64,000 bases of DNA from Doris montereyensis (taxonomy: Eukaryota; Mollusca; Gastropoda; Nudibranchia; Dorididae): assembly GCA_037039925.1 (NCBI GenBank), contig JAXRKP010000425.1, positions 231,001-295,000 on the forward strand. Reading direction: 5' to 3'. Below the pieces are notes generated by a model that was not told the origin of the DNA, searched no databases, and worked only from the letters and a program-made list of their open reading frames with translations. Shown here in pieces: positions 13,001 to 22,261 of this stretch. The first letter of the stretch is position 1. Each line of letters starts with the position of its first letter. The position numbers were made by a program, and so were the translations under genes.

Positions 13001-13929
13001 TAAATGTGTCTTCTGTGTCACCATTCCACATGGACCTAAGTGTGTCTTTTGTGCCACGAGACCGCATGGACCTAAATGTATCTTCTGTGTCACCACTCCA
13101 CATGGACCTAAATGTGTCTTCTGTGTCACTAGTCAACATGGATCTAAATGTGTCTTATGTGTCAGTAGTCCACATTGACCTAAATGTGTTTTCTGTGCCA
13201 CCAGTCCACATGGACCTAAAGGTGTCTTTTGTGCCACGAGTCCGCATGGACCTAAATGTGTCTTCTGCGCCACCACTCCACATGGAGCTAAGTGTGTCTT
13301 CTGTGTCACCAGTCCACATGGACCTAAATGTGTCTTCTGTGCCACCAGGCCAAATGGACCTAAATATGTCTTTTGTGTCACCAGTCCAAATGGACCTAAA
13401 TGTGTCTTCTGTTCCACCAGTCCACATGCACCTAAATGTGTCTTTTGTGCCACCAGTCCACATGGACCTAAATGTGTCTTTTGTGCCACCAGTCCACATG
13501 GACCTAAGTGTGTCTTCTGTGCCACCAGCCCACATGAACCTAAGTGTGTCTTCTGTGCCATCACTCCACATGGATCTAAATGTGTCTTCTGTGCCAGTCC
13601 ACATGGACGTAAGTGTGTCTTCTGTGTCACCAATCCACATGTACCTAAGTGTGTCTTCTGTGTCACCAGTCCACATAGACCTAAGTGTGTCTTCTGTGCC
13701 ACCACTCCGCATGGACATAAGTGTCTTCTGTGCCACCACTCCACATGGAGCTAAGTGTGTCTTCTGTGCCACCACTCCACATGGACCTAAGTGTGTCTTC
13801 TGTGCCACCACTCCACATGGACGTAAGTGTGTCTTCTGTGCCACCACTCCACATGGATCTAAATGTGTCTTCTGTGCCACCAGTCCACATGGACCTAAAT
13901 GTGTTTTCTGTGTCACCACTCCACATGAA
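10013..13929. repeat. 36-bp minisatellite inside BEL/Pao, about 108 units
   Basis: The unit on the plus strand is CCACATGGACCTAAGTGTGT joined to CTTCTGTGCCACCAGT, 36 bp. Because 36 is a multiple of three, several frames stay open for hundreds of codons, which creates long artefactual reading frames on both strands. In the minus frame continuous with the protease, the unit encodes the 12-mer CGLVAQKTHLGP, resembling the conserved GPVAQKTKLGW linker of BEL/Pao polyproteins. Larger duplications exist: the variant run around 10,140-10,600 recurs at about 11,900-12,310, and the TCCGCATGG/CTTCTGCGC variant pair at 11,160 recurs at 13,230. Confidence 0.97.
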
Positions 13930-14165
13930 CTTTGAGCACAGGTATTAGAATTGATCAGTTTCCAATAATAATCTTGGCCTATCAGAATATCCACTGTAAC
14001 ATTGTTACTCTGTCCACCATCATTTGCGAGTTGGCAATTCTCAAAATAAGACAATAAAGCTTTTGGTATAGCTGGTTTATACATTGTGAAACAAATCATC
14101 CTCACTTCTGGTAAAAACAAAGTTTCTTTCTCTCCAGTTTCAAAATCAAACACCATACCAAACAT
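13930..14165 (-). pseudogene. BEL/Pao protease-region fragment
   Basis: In BEL/Pao elements the retropepsin-like protease cleaves the polyprotein, and its domain ends in a conserved DILIG-D-W block. Here the minus frame carries that block as VDILIGQDYYWKLI (about 13,955-13,998), preceded by LPEVRMICFTMYKPAIP. The frame then runs straight into the 36-bp array through SSCGVVTQKTHLG. Upstream (14,270-14,494, minus) a further segment, VRTLKILIDNVPVTILFDVG-like in layout, probably corresponds to the protease active-site region, with DVG where DSG/DTG is expected. Frames are broken between the two pieces, so the protein is not functional. Confidence 0.78.
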
Positions 14166-14269
14166 TTCTTTGTTTCTTTTCTACACGTCTTTTCGACCAT
14201 CAAAGCATGACACATTCAAACACTCCCTTCCCACATAAGAAGGTTTCAATTTTGAAACTGCTTTAGTGG

Positions 14270-15574
14270 TCATAAAGCTTTTGTCAGACCAACGTCAAAC
14301 AGAATTGTTACAGGAACATTATCGATGAGTATTTTCAACGTTCGTAACACTGTATTTTTACCCGAAAATCTGCTTTGACAAAAGGCCATATTTATATTTG
14401 CAGTCATTTGGCTTTGAGGGTCACTGGGGTTATTATCTGCTCTTTTGGGTTCAGTAAAAAACGTTTGACTTATTGTTGCCACAAAACAGTTCATGGTGCT
14501 TATTATTACAAAGTTTGCATTGAGAATAACATCTTTGTGAAAGTGACCATTTCCAAAGCAGATGAAATAAAGCTTATTTTCTTAAATGACAGATTTCACA
14601 TCCTCAATGTTCATCTTAAACACAATTCTACATTTTTTACTGGAACGTCTTCCAGAACAGAACAGGCACCCGTCCTTTGAAGATGAAGAACTGAATGCCG
14701 AGGCAGTGGCTCTAACGTTAATGTTTCTGTTCCTTTGAAGAAAAGACATTAGAAAGTTGAGATCGCCTTCCTTTTTGATGACTCTGTCTAGCCCACATCA
14801 GCCTTATGTCCGATGGCAATCTGCTTACGACGAAAGGAGTCAAGATCAGTTCATAATTTTCTCCGTCAACACCGAAAGTTTCTAAACTGCGAATGTTTGT
14901 TTGTAATTCACTGTAAACACTCCAAAGTGAATTCACATTTCACACATTCTGGAAATCTGTGGCTAAAAGGATTTACACACGTCCAAAAATGATCCTTTCT
15001 TTTTTTTTACCAAAACGGTTCTTCAGAATATCCATAGCATGTGAATATTTTTCTGAAGTGAGAGTTAGTCCTTCAATTGCTTTTTTGGCCTCTCCAGCTA
15101 ACAATGACTGAAGATAACTGAATTTCGAAGTGTTGGACAAGTTTGTGGTGTCGACCAACGCTGAAAATCTATCGTAGAATGAGGGCCATTCCGACAAATT
15201 CCCACTGAATTTTCCTATTTCAATCTTTGGAGGTGAGGGGCTGCCGCTACCTGACAGAGCCCCTCGGCAGGTAGAGCGAGTGGCAGTGGTAACCTTTGCC
15301 GCACAATTAGGATTGCTAACTTTTGGTTTGCTCGTGCAAGAATGTCTCTTGTGTTTAACATTAACACGTAGGATTCTGCCTCAATGGTGTCTTCCTCAAG
15401 TTGAGTGAAATCCAAATGAATTTCATAGTCCTGTTGAATCAATTGCAACGTTTCACTTCTTTCTTTGACTACATCCAATTCAATTGCTATTTGTTCTTTT
15501 GTCACATCTTCTGTGTCAAATAATGTTCTTAGTCTGTTGATAGGTCTTGTAAGCCAGCCAGGTTTCGGCATCAA
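14270..15574 (-). pseudogene. BEL/Pao gag and start of protease (broken)
   Basis: Gag packages element RNA into particles. From the 5' end, 15,215-15,571 starts MPKPGWLTRPINRLRTLF and is an N-terminal, charged, probably helical segment. 14,973-15,197 carries FYDRFSALVDTTNLSNTSKF, then YLQSLLAGEAKKAIEGLTLT and ILKNRFGKK, the DUF1759-type gag core of BEL/Pao. 14,718-14,936 carries LPSDIRLMWAR. Two cysteine knuckles follow: a degenerate CLFCSGRRSSKKC near 14,630-14,668, and CKLCNNKHHELFC at 14,481-14,519 (CX2CX3HX4C). The domains lie in different frames with stops between them, so gag is dead. The region up to 14,270 grades into the protease. The start is set by the ATG at 15,569-15,571, almost touching the LTR. 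Confidence 0.85.
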
Positions 15575-15575
15575 A

Positions 15576-16504
15576 TGTTGAGGAAATTTGAAGAAGTCTT
15601 GTTTTCTGAATGTGGAATTTTATGAAAACTTCAAAACACAGTAACACAACATTAAGTTTCTTTTGACTGCTCAGTCCTGTTTTCTTCATAGCTAGCTCTA
15701 GCTCCTGTCTTCTTCATAGCTATCTCTAGCTCCTGTCTTCTTCATGGCTAGCTCGAGCTCCTGTCTTCTTCATAGCTAGCTCTAGCTCTGTCTTCTTCAT
15801 AGCTAGCTCTAGCTCCTGTCTTCTTCACAGCTAGCTCTAGCTCCTGTCTTCTTTGTAGCAGCTCTAGCTCCCTGTCTTCTCTCTAGCTCATGTCTTCTTC
15901 ATAGCTATCTCTAGTCCTGTCTTCTTCATATAGCTCTAGTCTCTTAATTCTAGCTCCTGTCTTCTTCGTAGCTAGCTCTATGTCTTCTTCATAGCTATCT
16001 CTAGCTCCTGTCTTCTTCACAGCTAGCTCTAGCTCCTGTCTTCTTCATAGCTAGCTCTAGCTCCTGTCTTCTTCATAGCTAGCTCTAGCTCCTGTCTTCT
16101 TCATAGCTAGCTCTAGCTTCTGTCTTCTTTCATAGCTAGTCTCTTTGTAGAGCTAATGTCTTCTTCATAGCTAGCTCCTGTCTTCTCTAGCTCATGTCTT
16201 CTTCATAGCTAGCTCTAGCTCCTGTCTTCTTCAGCTCTAGCTAGCTCTAGCTTCTGTCTTCTTCATAGCTAGCTCTAGCTCTGTCTTCTTCATAGCTAGC
16301 TCTAGCTCCTGTCTTCTTCATAGCTAGCTCTAGCTCCTGTCTTCTTCACAGCTAGCTTTAGCTCCTGTCTTCTTCATAGCTAGCTCTAGCTCCTGTCTTC
16401 TTCATAGCTAACTCTAACTCCTTCTCTCTCTGTCTCGCTACACACTCTCTTCATGTGATGATTACAAATTGAGGTCCCATCGGGATAAATTGAATTCCAC
16501 AACA
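15576..16504 (-). repeat. 5' LTR of the BEL/Pao element, expanded to 929 bp
   Basis: Its outer parts match the 217-bp left LTR: TGTTGAGGAAATTTGAAGAA at 15,576, AACACAGTAACACAACATTAA near 15,636, and CAAATTGAGG to ATTCCACAACA at 16,465-16,504. The extra ~710 bp is a 28-bp tandem array of a segment that is single-copy in the left LTR. The two LTRs of one insertion are normally identical at integration, so the expansion is best explained as later. Confidence 0.9.
15690..16425. repeat. 28-bp minisatellite within the LTR, about 25 units
   Basis: The unit is CTCCTGTCTTCTTCATAG followed by CTAGCTCTAG. The GCTAGCTCTAGC part is largely self-complementary. Variants include shortened units near 15,860-15,960 and 16,135-16,200. 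Confidence 0.95.
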
Positions 16505-16509
16505 GTTAC
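16505..16509. repeat. Target-site duplication, right copy (GTTAC)
   Basis: This exact match to 8,795-8,799 marks the right boundary of the BEL/Pao insertion. Confidence 0.85.
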
Positions 16510-17411
16510 CTCACGCGTTCGATATCGTAATTTCTTAAACTAAATACATTGGTCTATAGGAAAATGGCTCGTTTTGTTGATATTGATTTGTTTTGTTTGC
16601 ACGGAAGCTTTAAACTTGCTAGCAAATCAGTGTTTTAAAAGATAACAATTTTAAAACTGAAAGATTCATTAATCTTTTTTTTATGAACTGATTTTGATGA
16701 TTCTTAGTTATTTTTCTTCTTGCATTTGTTTCCATATAGCAATAGGAAAATAGGTATATGTATAAAATACAAAACAAAAATTCACTTTGTGGGTACTTAT
16801 AAAATATCAATTTAAGAAATATCTTTCATACAATGGTGTTGGAAACAAATTTAATTGTTTTTTGATTTGATACAGTTTTAATTTAGGTTGTTATATTTTT
16901 AAGATGACACAAACTTTATGTTTTGATTAATTTGATAAAATAAAATAGAAAGAAGCAAATGAATACTTTTGAGACTGCAAGTTCTGTCTCCTCAGTGCAA
17001 GAAAAACAGATGTTTATAAAACATATTTTAGATAAGCTGGAAAAAAAGATTCAACACCTGTAACAAACTAAAATCAAGCAAAAGACACTAAGTATATTTT
17101 CTATGTTTACTATTTTTAGTCAGATCCTTGAATGATACCATTATTGATTCTTTGTATGTATTTCTTTTAAGGGTCACGTAATGAGAAATCATGTTCAAAT
17201 TATAAATTTTAACGTAGAATAGAAGAATGACAAGTAGGTTGAATTCTGACTATGTGTAACGTAATTAGTTATGAATTGTCAATTGTAGTAAATGAACAAA
17301 TATTTGACGTACTAGCCAAATGAAAGTGAATATTTTTACCCGGTTTTATGAGATCATAATTTTTTTATTTTTTGTCTTCCTCTTCCTACCAGCTAACTGT
17401 TTGTAATTCAG
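16510..17411. other. AT-rich unique sequence upstream of the candidate exon
   Basis: No repeat or gene is recognised. If the exon at 17,427 is real, this interval holds its promoter or an upstream intron. I see no convincing TATA box or initiator. Confidence 0.5.
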
Positions 17412-17426
17412 AACTTGTGGCTTGGA

Positions 17427-17761
17427 ATGACATCCATGACAGCTTATCTTACAAAGTTTGTTCAAAGCCACCGCTTCTTTTGTTCTGCTAAAAAAGGACT
17501 GACTTATAGACGACTCTGTCAGCAATTTCACCAAGTTTCCTCTAGGAATCACTGCAAGTCATTGCACTTAGAAACCAGACAAATTTTGGCACTGAAAAAA
17601 GGAGACAGTATCTTGAGTGCTAAAGATTCCATATTCTCCTGCGATCTTTCTGTTCATTCCATTGGAAGTACTTCCCTTAAAGCTTTGGCAAACCAACAGC
17701 AAAGACGAAGAATGGCCTCAACTTCCGGAGCAGTGGAAATGGGGGATTTGAAATTCCTAAG
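17427..17761 (+). CDS. Candidate first coding exon, HDDC2-like (partial)
   Basis: A frame of about 112 codons that is not repeat-derived. It ends exactly at a strong splice donor, CTAAG|GTGAGT, phase 2, intron starting at 17,762. The C-terminal words MASTSGAVEMGDLKFLR resemble the start of HDDC2 proteins (HD-domain 5'-deoxynucleotidases), whose N-terminus has a similar MAS... start followed by an ...LQFLR-type motif before the HD domain. The HD domain itself would lie in later exons, and I found none in the window. In-frame ATGs are at 17,427, 17,436 and 17,712. The last matches the usual HDDC2 start. Starting at 17,427 adds about 95 residues rich in K/R/S with few acidic residues near the N-terminus (FVQSHRFFCSAKKG), which could be a mitochondrial presequence or simply 5' UTR. 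The identification rests on a short match. It could instead be a chance frame next to a donor-like site, or a pseudogene. Confidence 0.42.
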
Positions 17762-17779
17762 GTGAGTCTTTTTTATTTC

Positions 17780-17925
17780 ATCTGTCTATCTATCTGTCTG
17801 TCTATCTATATTATATCAGATTTGTCTGTCCGTCTGTCCATCCATCCATCCATCTATCCATTCATCTGTCTGTCAATCAATCTATCCACCCACCCATCCA
17901 TTCATCCATCCATCCGAATGTTTGT
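17780..17925. repeat. (TCTG/TCCA)n tetranucleotide tract
   Basis: Degenerate CTAT, TCTG and ATCC tetranucleotides lie just inside the putative intron, starting about 20 bp after the donor. Confidence 0.9.
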
Positions 17926-18169
17926 CTATTCAACAAAGATTTGTCCATTGGAACACTTGTGACACTTTATAAAGATTGAAATAATGTTACCCTTCATAAC
18001 GATTCGAATACATGTTACACTTTATAAAGATTAGAATACAGAGGAACGGAGAAGTGACGTGACAGGTGATGATAAAAGCAAAATCAACTTGCGGGCTTTC
18101 ATCTTCACGTTGTGTACCTTGCTATGTGTTCCATTTGACAAAAACTGGGGTGGGTAGCCTTTTGATATT

Positions 18170-19210
18170 CACAAAGCTTGGTCGTTTTGACCCTTGTCAC
18201 CTAGGTGCATCATGAAAGATACTTGGTCGTTTGGTGACCCCTTGTCACCTAGGTGCATCATGAAAGGTACTTGTCGTTTGGTGACCCCTTGTCACCTAGG
18301 TGCATCATGAAAGGTACTTGTCGTTTGGTGACCCCTTGTCACCTAGAGTGCATCATGAAAGGTATTTGTCGTTTAGTGACCCCTCGACCTAGGTGCATCA
18401 TGTACCTAGGTGCATGCATCATGAAAGGTACTTGTCGTTTGGTGACCCCTTGTCACCTGGGTGCATCATGAAAGGTACTTGTCGTTTGGTGACCCATTGT
18501 CACCTGGGTGCATCATGAAAGGTACTTGTCGATTGGTGACCCATTGTCACCTGGGTGCATCATGAAAGGTACTTGTCGTTTGGTGACCCCTTGTCACCTA
18601 GGTGCATCATGAAAGGTACTTGTCGTTTGGTGACCCCTTGTCACCTAGGTGCATCATGAAAGGTATTTGTCGTTTGGTGACCCCTTGTCACCTGGGTGCA
18701 TCATGAAAGGTATTTGTCGTTTGGTGACCCCTTGTCACCTGGGTGCATCATGAAAGGTATTTGTCGTTTGGTGACCCCTTGTCACCTGAGTGCATCATGA
18801 AAGGTATTTGTCGTTTGGTGACCCCTTGTCACCTGGGTGCATCATGAAAGGTACTTGTGTTTGGTGACCCCTTGTCACCTGGGTGCATCATGAAAGGTAA
18901 TTGTCGTTTGGTGACCCCTTGTCACCTAGGTGCATCATGAAAGGTACTTGTCGTTTGGTGACCCCTTGTCACCTAGGTGCATCATGAAAGGTATTTGTCG
19001 TTTGGTGACCCCTTGTCACCTAGGTGCATCATGAAAGGTACTTGTCGTTTGGTGACCCCTTGTCACCTGGGTGCATCATGAAAGGTACTTGTCGTTTGGT
19101 GACCCCTTGTCACCTGAGTGCATCATGAAAGGTATTTGTTGATTGGTGACCATTTGTCACCTGGGTGCATCATGAAAGGTACTTGTCGTTTGGTGATCCC
19201 ATTCACCTAG
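18170..19210. repeat. 47-bp minisatellite with an internal hairpin, about 22 units
   Basis: The unit is GTGCATCATGAAAGGTACTT then GTCGTTTGGTGACCCC then TTGTCACCTAG. Each unit carries GGTGAC-CCCTT-GTCACC, a 6-bp stem with a 5-nt loop, kept in most copies. Variation is concentrated at C/T of GGTACTT versus GGTATTT and at CTAGG versus CTGGG. A decayed trace (GGTGACCCTCTGTCACC) reappears at 19,386-19,402. Confidence 0.96.
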
Positions 19211-19425
19211 GAAAACAAACTAATTAGTGATACATCCCACCCATGTATCTTGTAGGTCTATACAACTCACAATTTAAGTTAGTATATACATATATAGTTG
19301 ATAGGTAAAAATAAGGGACCTATATACCTCCGCCAGACCCCTTGTCACCTGAGTGCCCCCCCCCCCACCCCCCATCTCTCTGATTGGTGACCCTCTGTCA
19401 CCTCTGCTCTCTCTTTTTGATTCTG

Positions 19426-19427
<2 letters not shown>

Positions 19428-19461
<34 letters not shown>

Positions 19462-19472
19462 TCTCTTCTGAT

Positions 19473-19504
<32 letters not shown>

Positions 19505-19515
19505 CCCCTCTTCCC
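19428..19515. repeat. (CT)n microsatellite
   Basis: CT runs are interrupted at 19,460-19,475 and end in CCTCCCCCTCTTCCCCC. Confidence 0.95.
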
Positions 19516-19575
19516 CCGTGCCTAGAGGATCCCAGCCACGACAACATCCATGGGTATCAAAATTTAGACAAATTC

Positions 19576-19663
19576 TAACAAAGGAAATGAAAAAGAAAAG
19601 AAAGAAAGAAAGAAAGGAAGAAAGACAGAAAGAAAGAAAGAAAGAAAGAAAGGAATGAAGGAA

Positions 19664-19694
<31 letters not shown>

Positions 19695-19790
19695 GCAAAG
19701 AAAGAATGAAAGAAAGAAAGAAACAAAGGAAGAAAGAAAAGAAAGGAATAAGTAAATAAATAAATAAATAAATAAATAAAGAAAACAAGA
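19576..19790. repeat. (GAAA)n / (AAAT)n microsatellite
   Basis: GAAA tetranucleotides with GGAA variants to about 19,745, then AAAT/AATA repeats to 19,780. It directly precedes a LINE 3' fragment. Confidence 0.95.
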
Positions 19791-19805
19791 AAGAAAGGAT
19801 CCTCA

Positions 19806-20507
19806 AAGCTGCAGCCTATCACATTTTGCAACTTCCCACTGCAACACAAATGAAATAAATTACATAAAGCTAAACATGCATCTAAACAGAATAAATCATG
19901 AACATGCCCCAGTGTGCCCTCTTTGTGACCACCCCCATGAAACTGACCCATAACCTTTTTGAATGCCACAAATTGAAAAACCTACGCGGCAAGCCACTGC
20001 CCGAGAAACCCGATACATATACTTTGAACCCTATTTATGGAACCCTACAACATATGGAAAACGCTTATCAGATAAAATTATATGGCATTGGGCCCCAAGA
20101 CACCCGATACATGTACTTTGGAACCCTATTTATGGAAACCTGCAACAGAGGAAAACACTTTGTGACAGATACCACTATAGCCTTTTTGGCATTGGGCCCC
20201 GAGAAACCTGATACATGTACTTGGAACCCTATTTATGGAACCCTACAACAGATGGAAAACACTTACAGATACCACTATATGGCATTGGGCCCCAAGAAAC
20301 CTGATACATATACTTGGAACCCTATTTATGGAACCCTACAACAGAGGGAAAACACTTACAGATATCACTATATGGCATTGGGCCCCGAGAAACCTGATAC
20401 TTGGAACACTTTTTATGGAACCCTACAACAGATGGAAAACACTTACAGATATCATTACATGGCAATGGACCGCAGGACAAATTATGTTCGAGCGCTGCTG
20501 GATCAGT

Positions 20508-20509
<2 letters not shown>
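19806..20509 (+). pseudogene. LINE (I/Nimb-like) 3' end with expanded C-terminus
   Basis: This is the C-terminal part of the same LINE family as 47.05-49.9 kb. It has words equivalent to LNMHL, then HEHAPVCPLCDHPHET (CPLC zinc-finger-like motif), then LFEC, then a PLPEKPDT block, ending YHYMA...RRTNYVRALLDQ and a TAA at 20,507. The shared 3' sequence CAAATTATGTTCGAGCGCTG is nearly identical between copies. A frameshift after HET and stops upstream make it non-coding. The segment encoding WNPIYGTLQQMENTYRYHYM is present five times here but once in the 47-kb copy. The LINE end is followed by an AAC tail. Confidence 0.85.
20010..20470. repeat. 93-bp tandem repeat within the LINE 3' end, about 5 units
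   Basis: Units of about 93 bp (31 codons) contain ATTTATGGAACCCTACAACA, ACTTACAGATACCACTATAT and GGCATTGGGCCCC. Most units preserve the LINE reading frame; the leftmost two are the most diverged. Confidence 0.92.

Positions 20510-20557
<48 letters not shown>
20508..20557 (+). repeat. (AAC)n tail of the LINE copy
   Basis: About 16 AAC repeats start at the stop codon. The same tail type (GTT on the plus strand) ends the 47-kb copy, so this is the family's 3' simple-repeat tail. Confidence 0.9.
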
Positions 20558-20559
<2 letters not shown>

Positions 20560-20936
20560 AGCATGCTATATTTCTATAGCGCACACTCTCACGAGGGAAT
20601 GGGCGCCAGGCGCGTCACATGGATAGATTAGTTATATACGCAATTGATTTATATGCCACAATTTCATTCATGAATTGACAACAACAAAAAATATACCGTC
20701 TTCAGCTGGCGCTTAAAATTAAGTAATGGATCCACTTCCGGTTGTCTAAGACTTAAGAGGAAATGAATTCCAGATGGTTGGTTTAAAAGGAGAAAAGGAT
20801 CACGATCCAGTTTTCGCACGAATTCTGGGAACAACCGAACGGGTGGGATCAGTCGCAGTAAGCAGTTTGCTGTCAGGCAATATCAACATCACGCCAGTGT
20901 GGTTGGAAGGAAGGAAGAGTTTTCAAGACTCTGTCT

Positions 20937-21120
20937 GTTCCAAAACTTTTTCCGTTCAAAGACTGTCTCCGTTCCAAGACTCTCGCCATTTCAACCTCTC
21001 TCCATTCCAAGACTTTCTCCATTCCAAGACTCTCTCCTTTCCAAGACTCTCTCAATTCCAAGACTCTCTCCACTCCAAGACTTTATCCATTCCAAGACTC
21101 TATCATTCCAAGACTCTCAT
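20937..21120. repeat. 17-bp minisatellite, about 11 units
   Basis: The unit is ATTCCAAGACTCTCTCC with variants CACTCC and TTATCC. Confidence 0.93.
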
Positions 21121-21504
21121 CTCGCTGTTGACAAACTCACCGCCACAGCTCTGAACTCTATGGACGATTTAATCCCAGGCTAAGCTAGGCCCGGGAGCGT
21201 AAATTTGATCGGTGATATGATTGCACTTGTTGTACTTTGGGAATATCATTGACCTAATTGCTGGATGTCAGAGACAGAGACAGGGAGACTTACCCCGTCC
21301 CTACGACGTGGCGCGGTCTGCCGGCTTTTTCTTGCTGTCGTCCTCATGTCAAGTGCGGGCGTTAACATTCTACCGCCTACCACAATGTCACGTAGCTTCC
21401 GGAATCGATGCAAAAGTCAGCTGTGTGGAGAATTATTTCCTATTACACCGGAGATTAGATTGGGTGCCAGCCCATCTGGTGATGAAAAGATAAGGTTGTT
21501 TTGA
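21121..21504. other. Unique moderately GC-rich sequence, no gene recognised
   Basis: Two overlapping frames of 79-90 codons occur at 21,221-21,504. They carry no recognised motif and no splice context that I trust. Confidence 0.5.
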
Positions 21505-21935
21505 TCATGATGTTGTATGGATGCATGGATGGGTGTATAGATGAATGGATTAAGCCGTAGGAACCACAGCTGACCTCGAAGCCAACTGAGGCCGTAAGCG
21601 ACATTGTCGCCGTTTCAAGGGCGCTCTCGGAGCTCAAACGACCCATGTCCCATTTTGAAGAAGAAGAAGATAGATTAATGGTAAGTGGCTGAATAGCCAT
21701 CAATGGATGGACATGCGGATGGATGGATGGATGGGTGGATGGATAGATAGAGTCAAGAGTGACTGAATCGATGATTGGAGGACTAAGGATGGATAGATCG
21801 ATGGATAACCATGGGTGGGTGGATGGTCATGGATGGAGGAGTCGATGAATACGACCATGGATGGAAGGATATATGGATGGACGGAGTGATGGATGAAATG
21901 AAGACCAAAGATAAATGGATGGATAAATGGATCGA
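21505..21935. repeat. Degenerate (ATGG)n tract
   Basis: GGATGGATGG repeats at 21,510-21,550 and 21,700-21,935 are interrupted by about 120 bp of unique sequence. Confidence 0.85.
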
Positions 21936-22261
21936 TGCGACCAATTTTTCTTACAATCTATAATATCTTTTGTAACGTTTTGCTGTTTTCTATATACAAC
22001 CATACCATCGGCTTTGAAAATTCATTCACAAGTATAATTTTACAAGACCAATAAATTCAATGGTATTGATGTTGATTGTGACCAATAAACTACGTTTGTG
22101 TCCTTTACCCTCCCCCCTTCCCATGGCAAATCTATGGGATCCGATGAAGAGGTTTAAGATTTGAATCTGGTGTGTGATAGACTGGGCAATTATTCCATAA
22201 AATCTGGTGTCCCTCATCGTGCTATTGAGTGTTGTTACTGACACGCTTCTTTCGGTTATAA
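21936..22261. other. Unique sequence, nothing recognised
   Basis: No repeat, RNA gene or protein motif is seen. Confidence 0.5.

Larger units (their letters stand above)
8800..16504 (-). mobile_element. Defective BEL/Pao LTR retrotransposon with two internal minisatellites
   Basis: A complete insertion of 7,705 bp on the minus strand. It has a 5' LTR at 15,576-16,504, gag, protease, part of RT, a polypurine tract and a 3' LTR at 8,800-9,016, flanked by GTTAC. Both LTRs start TGTTG and end CAACA in element sense. Family assignment rests on the gag DUF1759-like segment, the HHELFC-type knuckle, the VDILIGQDYYW protease-end motif and the RVPYGNTASPFLLNAT RT motif, all typical of BEL/Pao. About 3.9 kb of the interior is a 36-bp array at the protease-RT junction. 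The RT C-terminus, RNase H and integrase are missing: only about 280 bp of uninformative sequence lies between RT and the polypurine tract. Multiple stops and frameshifts mean it is not autonomous. The gag ATG lies within 5 nt of the 5' LTR, leaving little room for a normal primer-binding site, and I could not identify one. Confidence 0.92.

Noticed and set aside
9951..14165. Very long open frames on both strands (up to 573 codons) with Cys/His-rich or VSSVPPVHMDL-type repeats
   Set aside because: All come from the 36-bp tandem unit, which is a multiple of three and lacks stops in several frames. Only the parts outside the array carry protein-family motifs.
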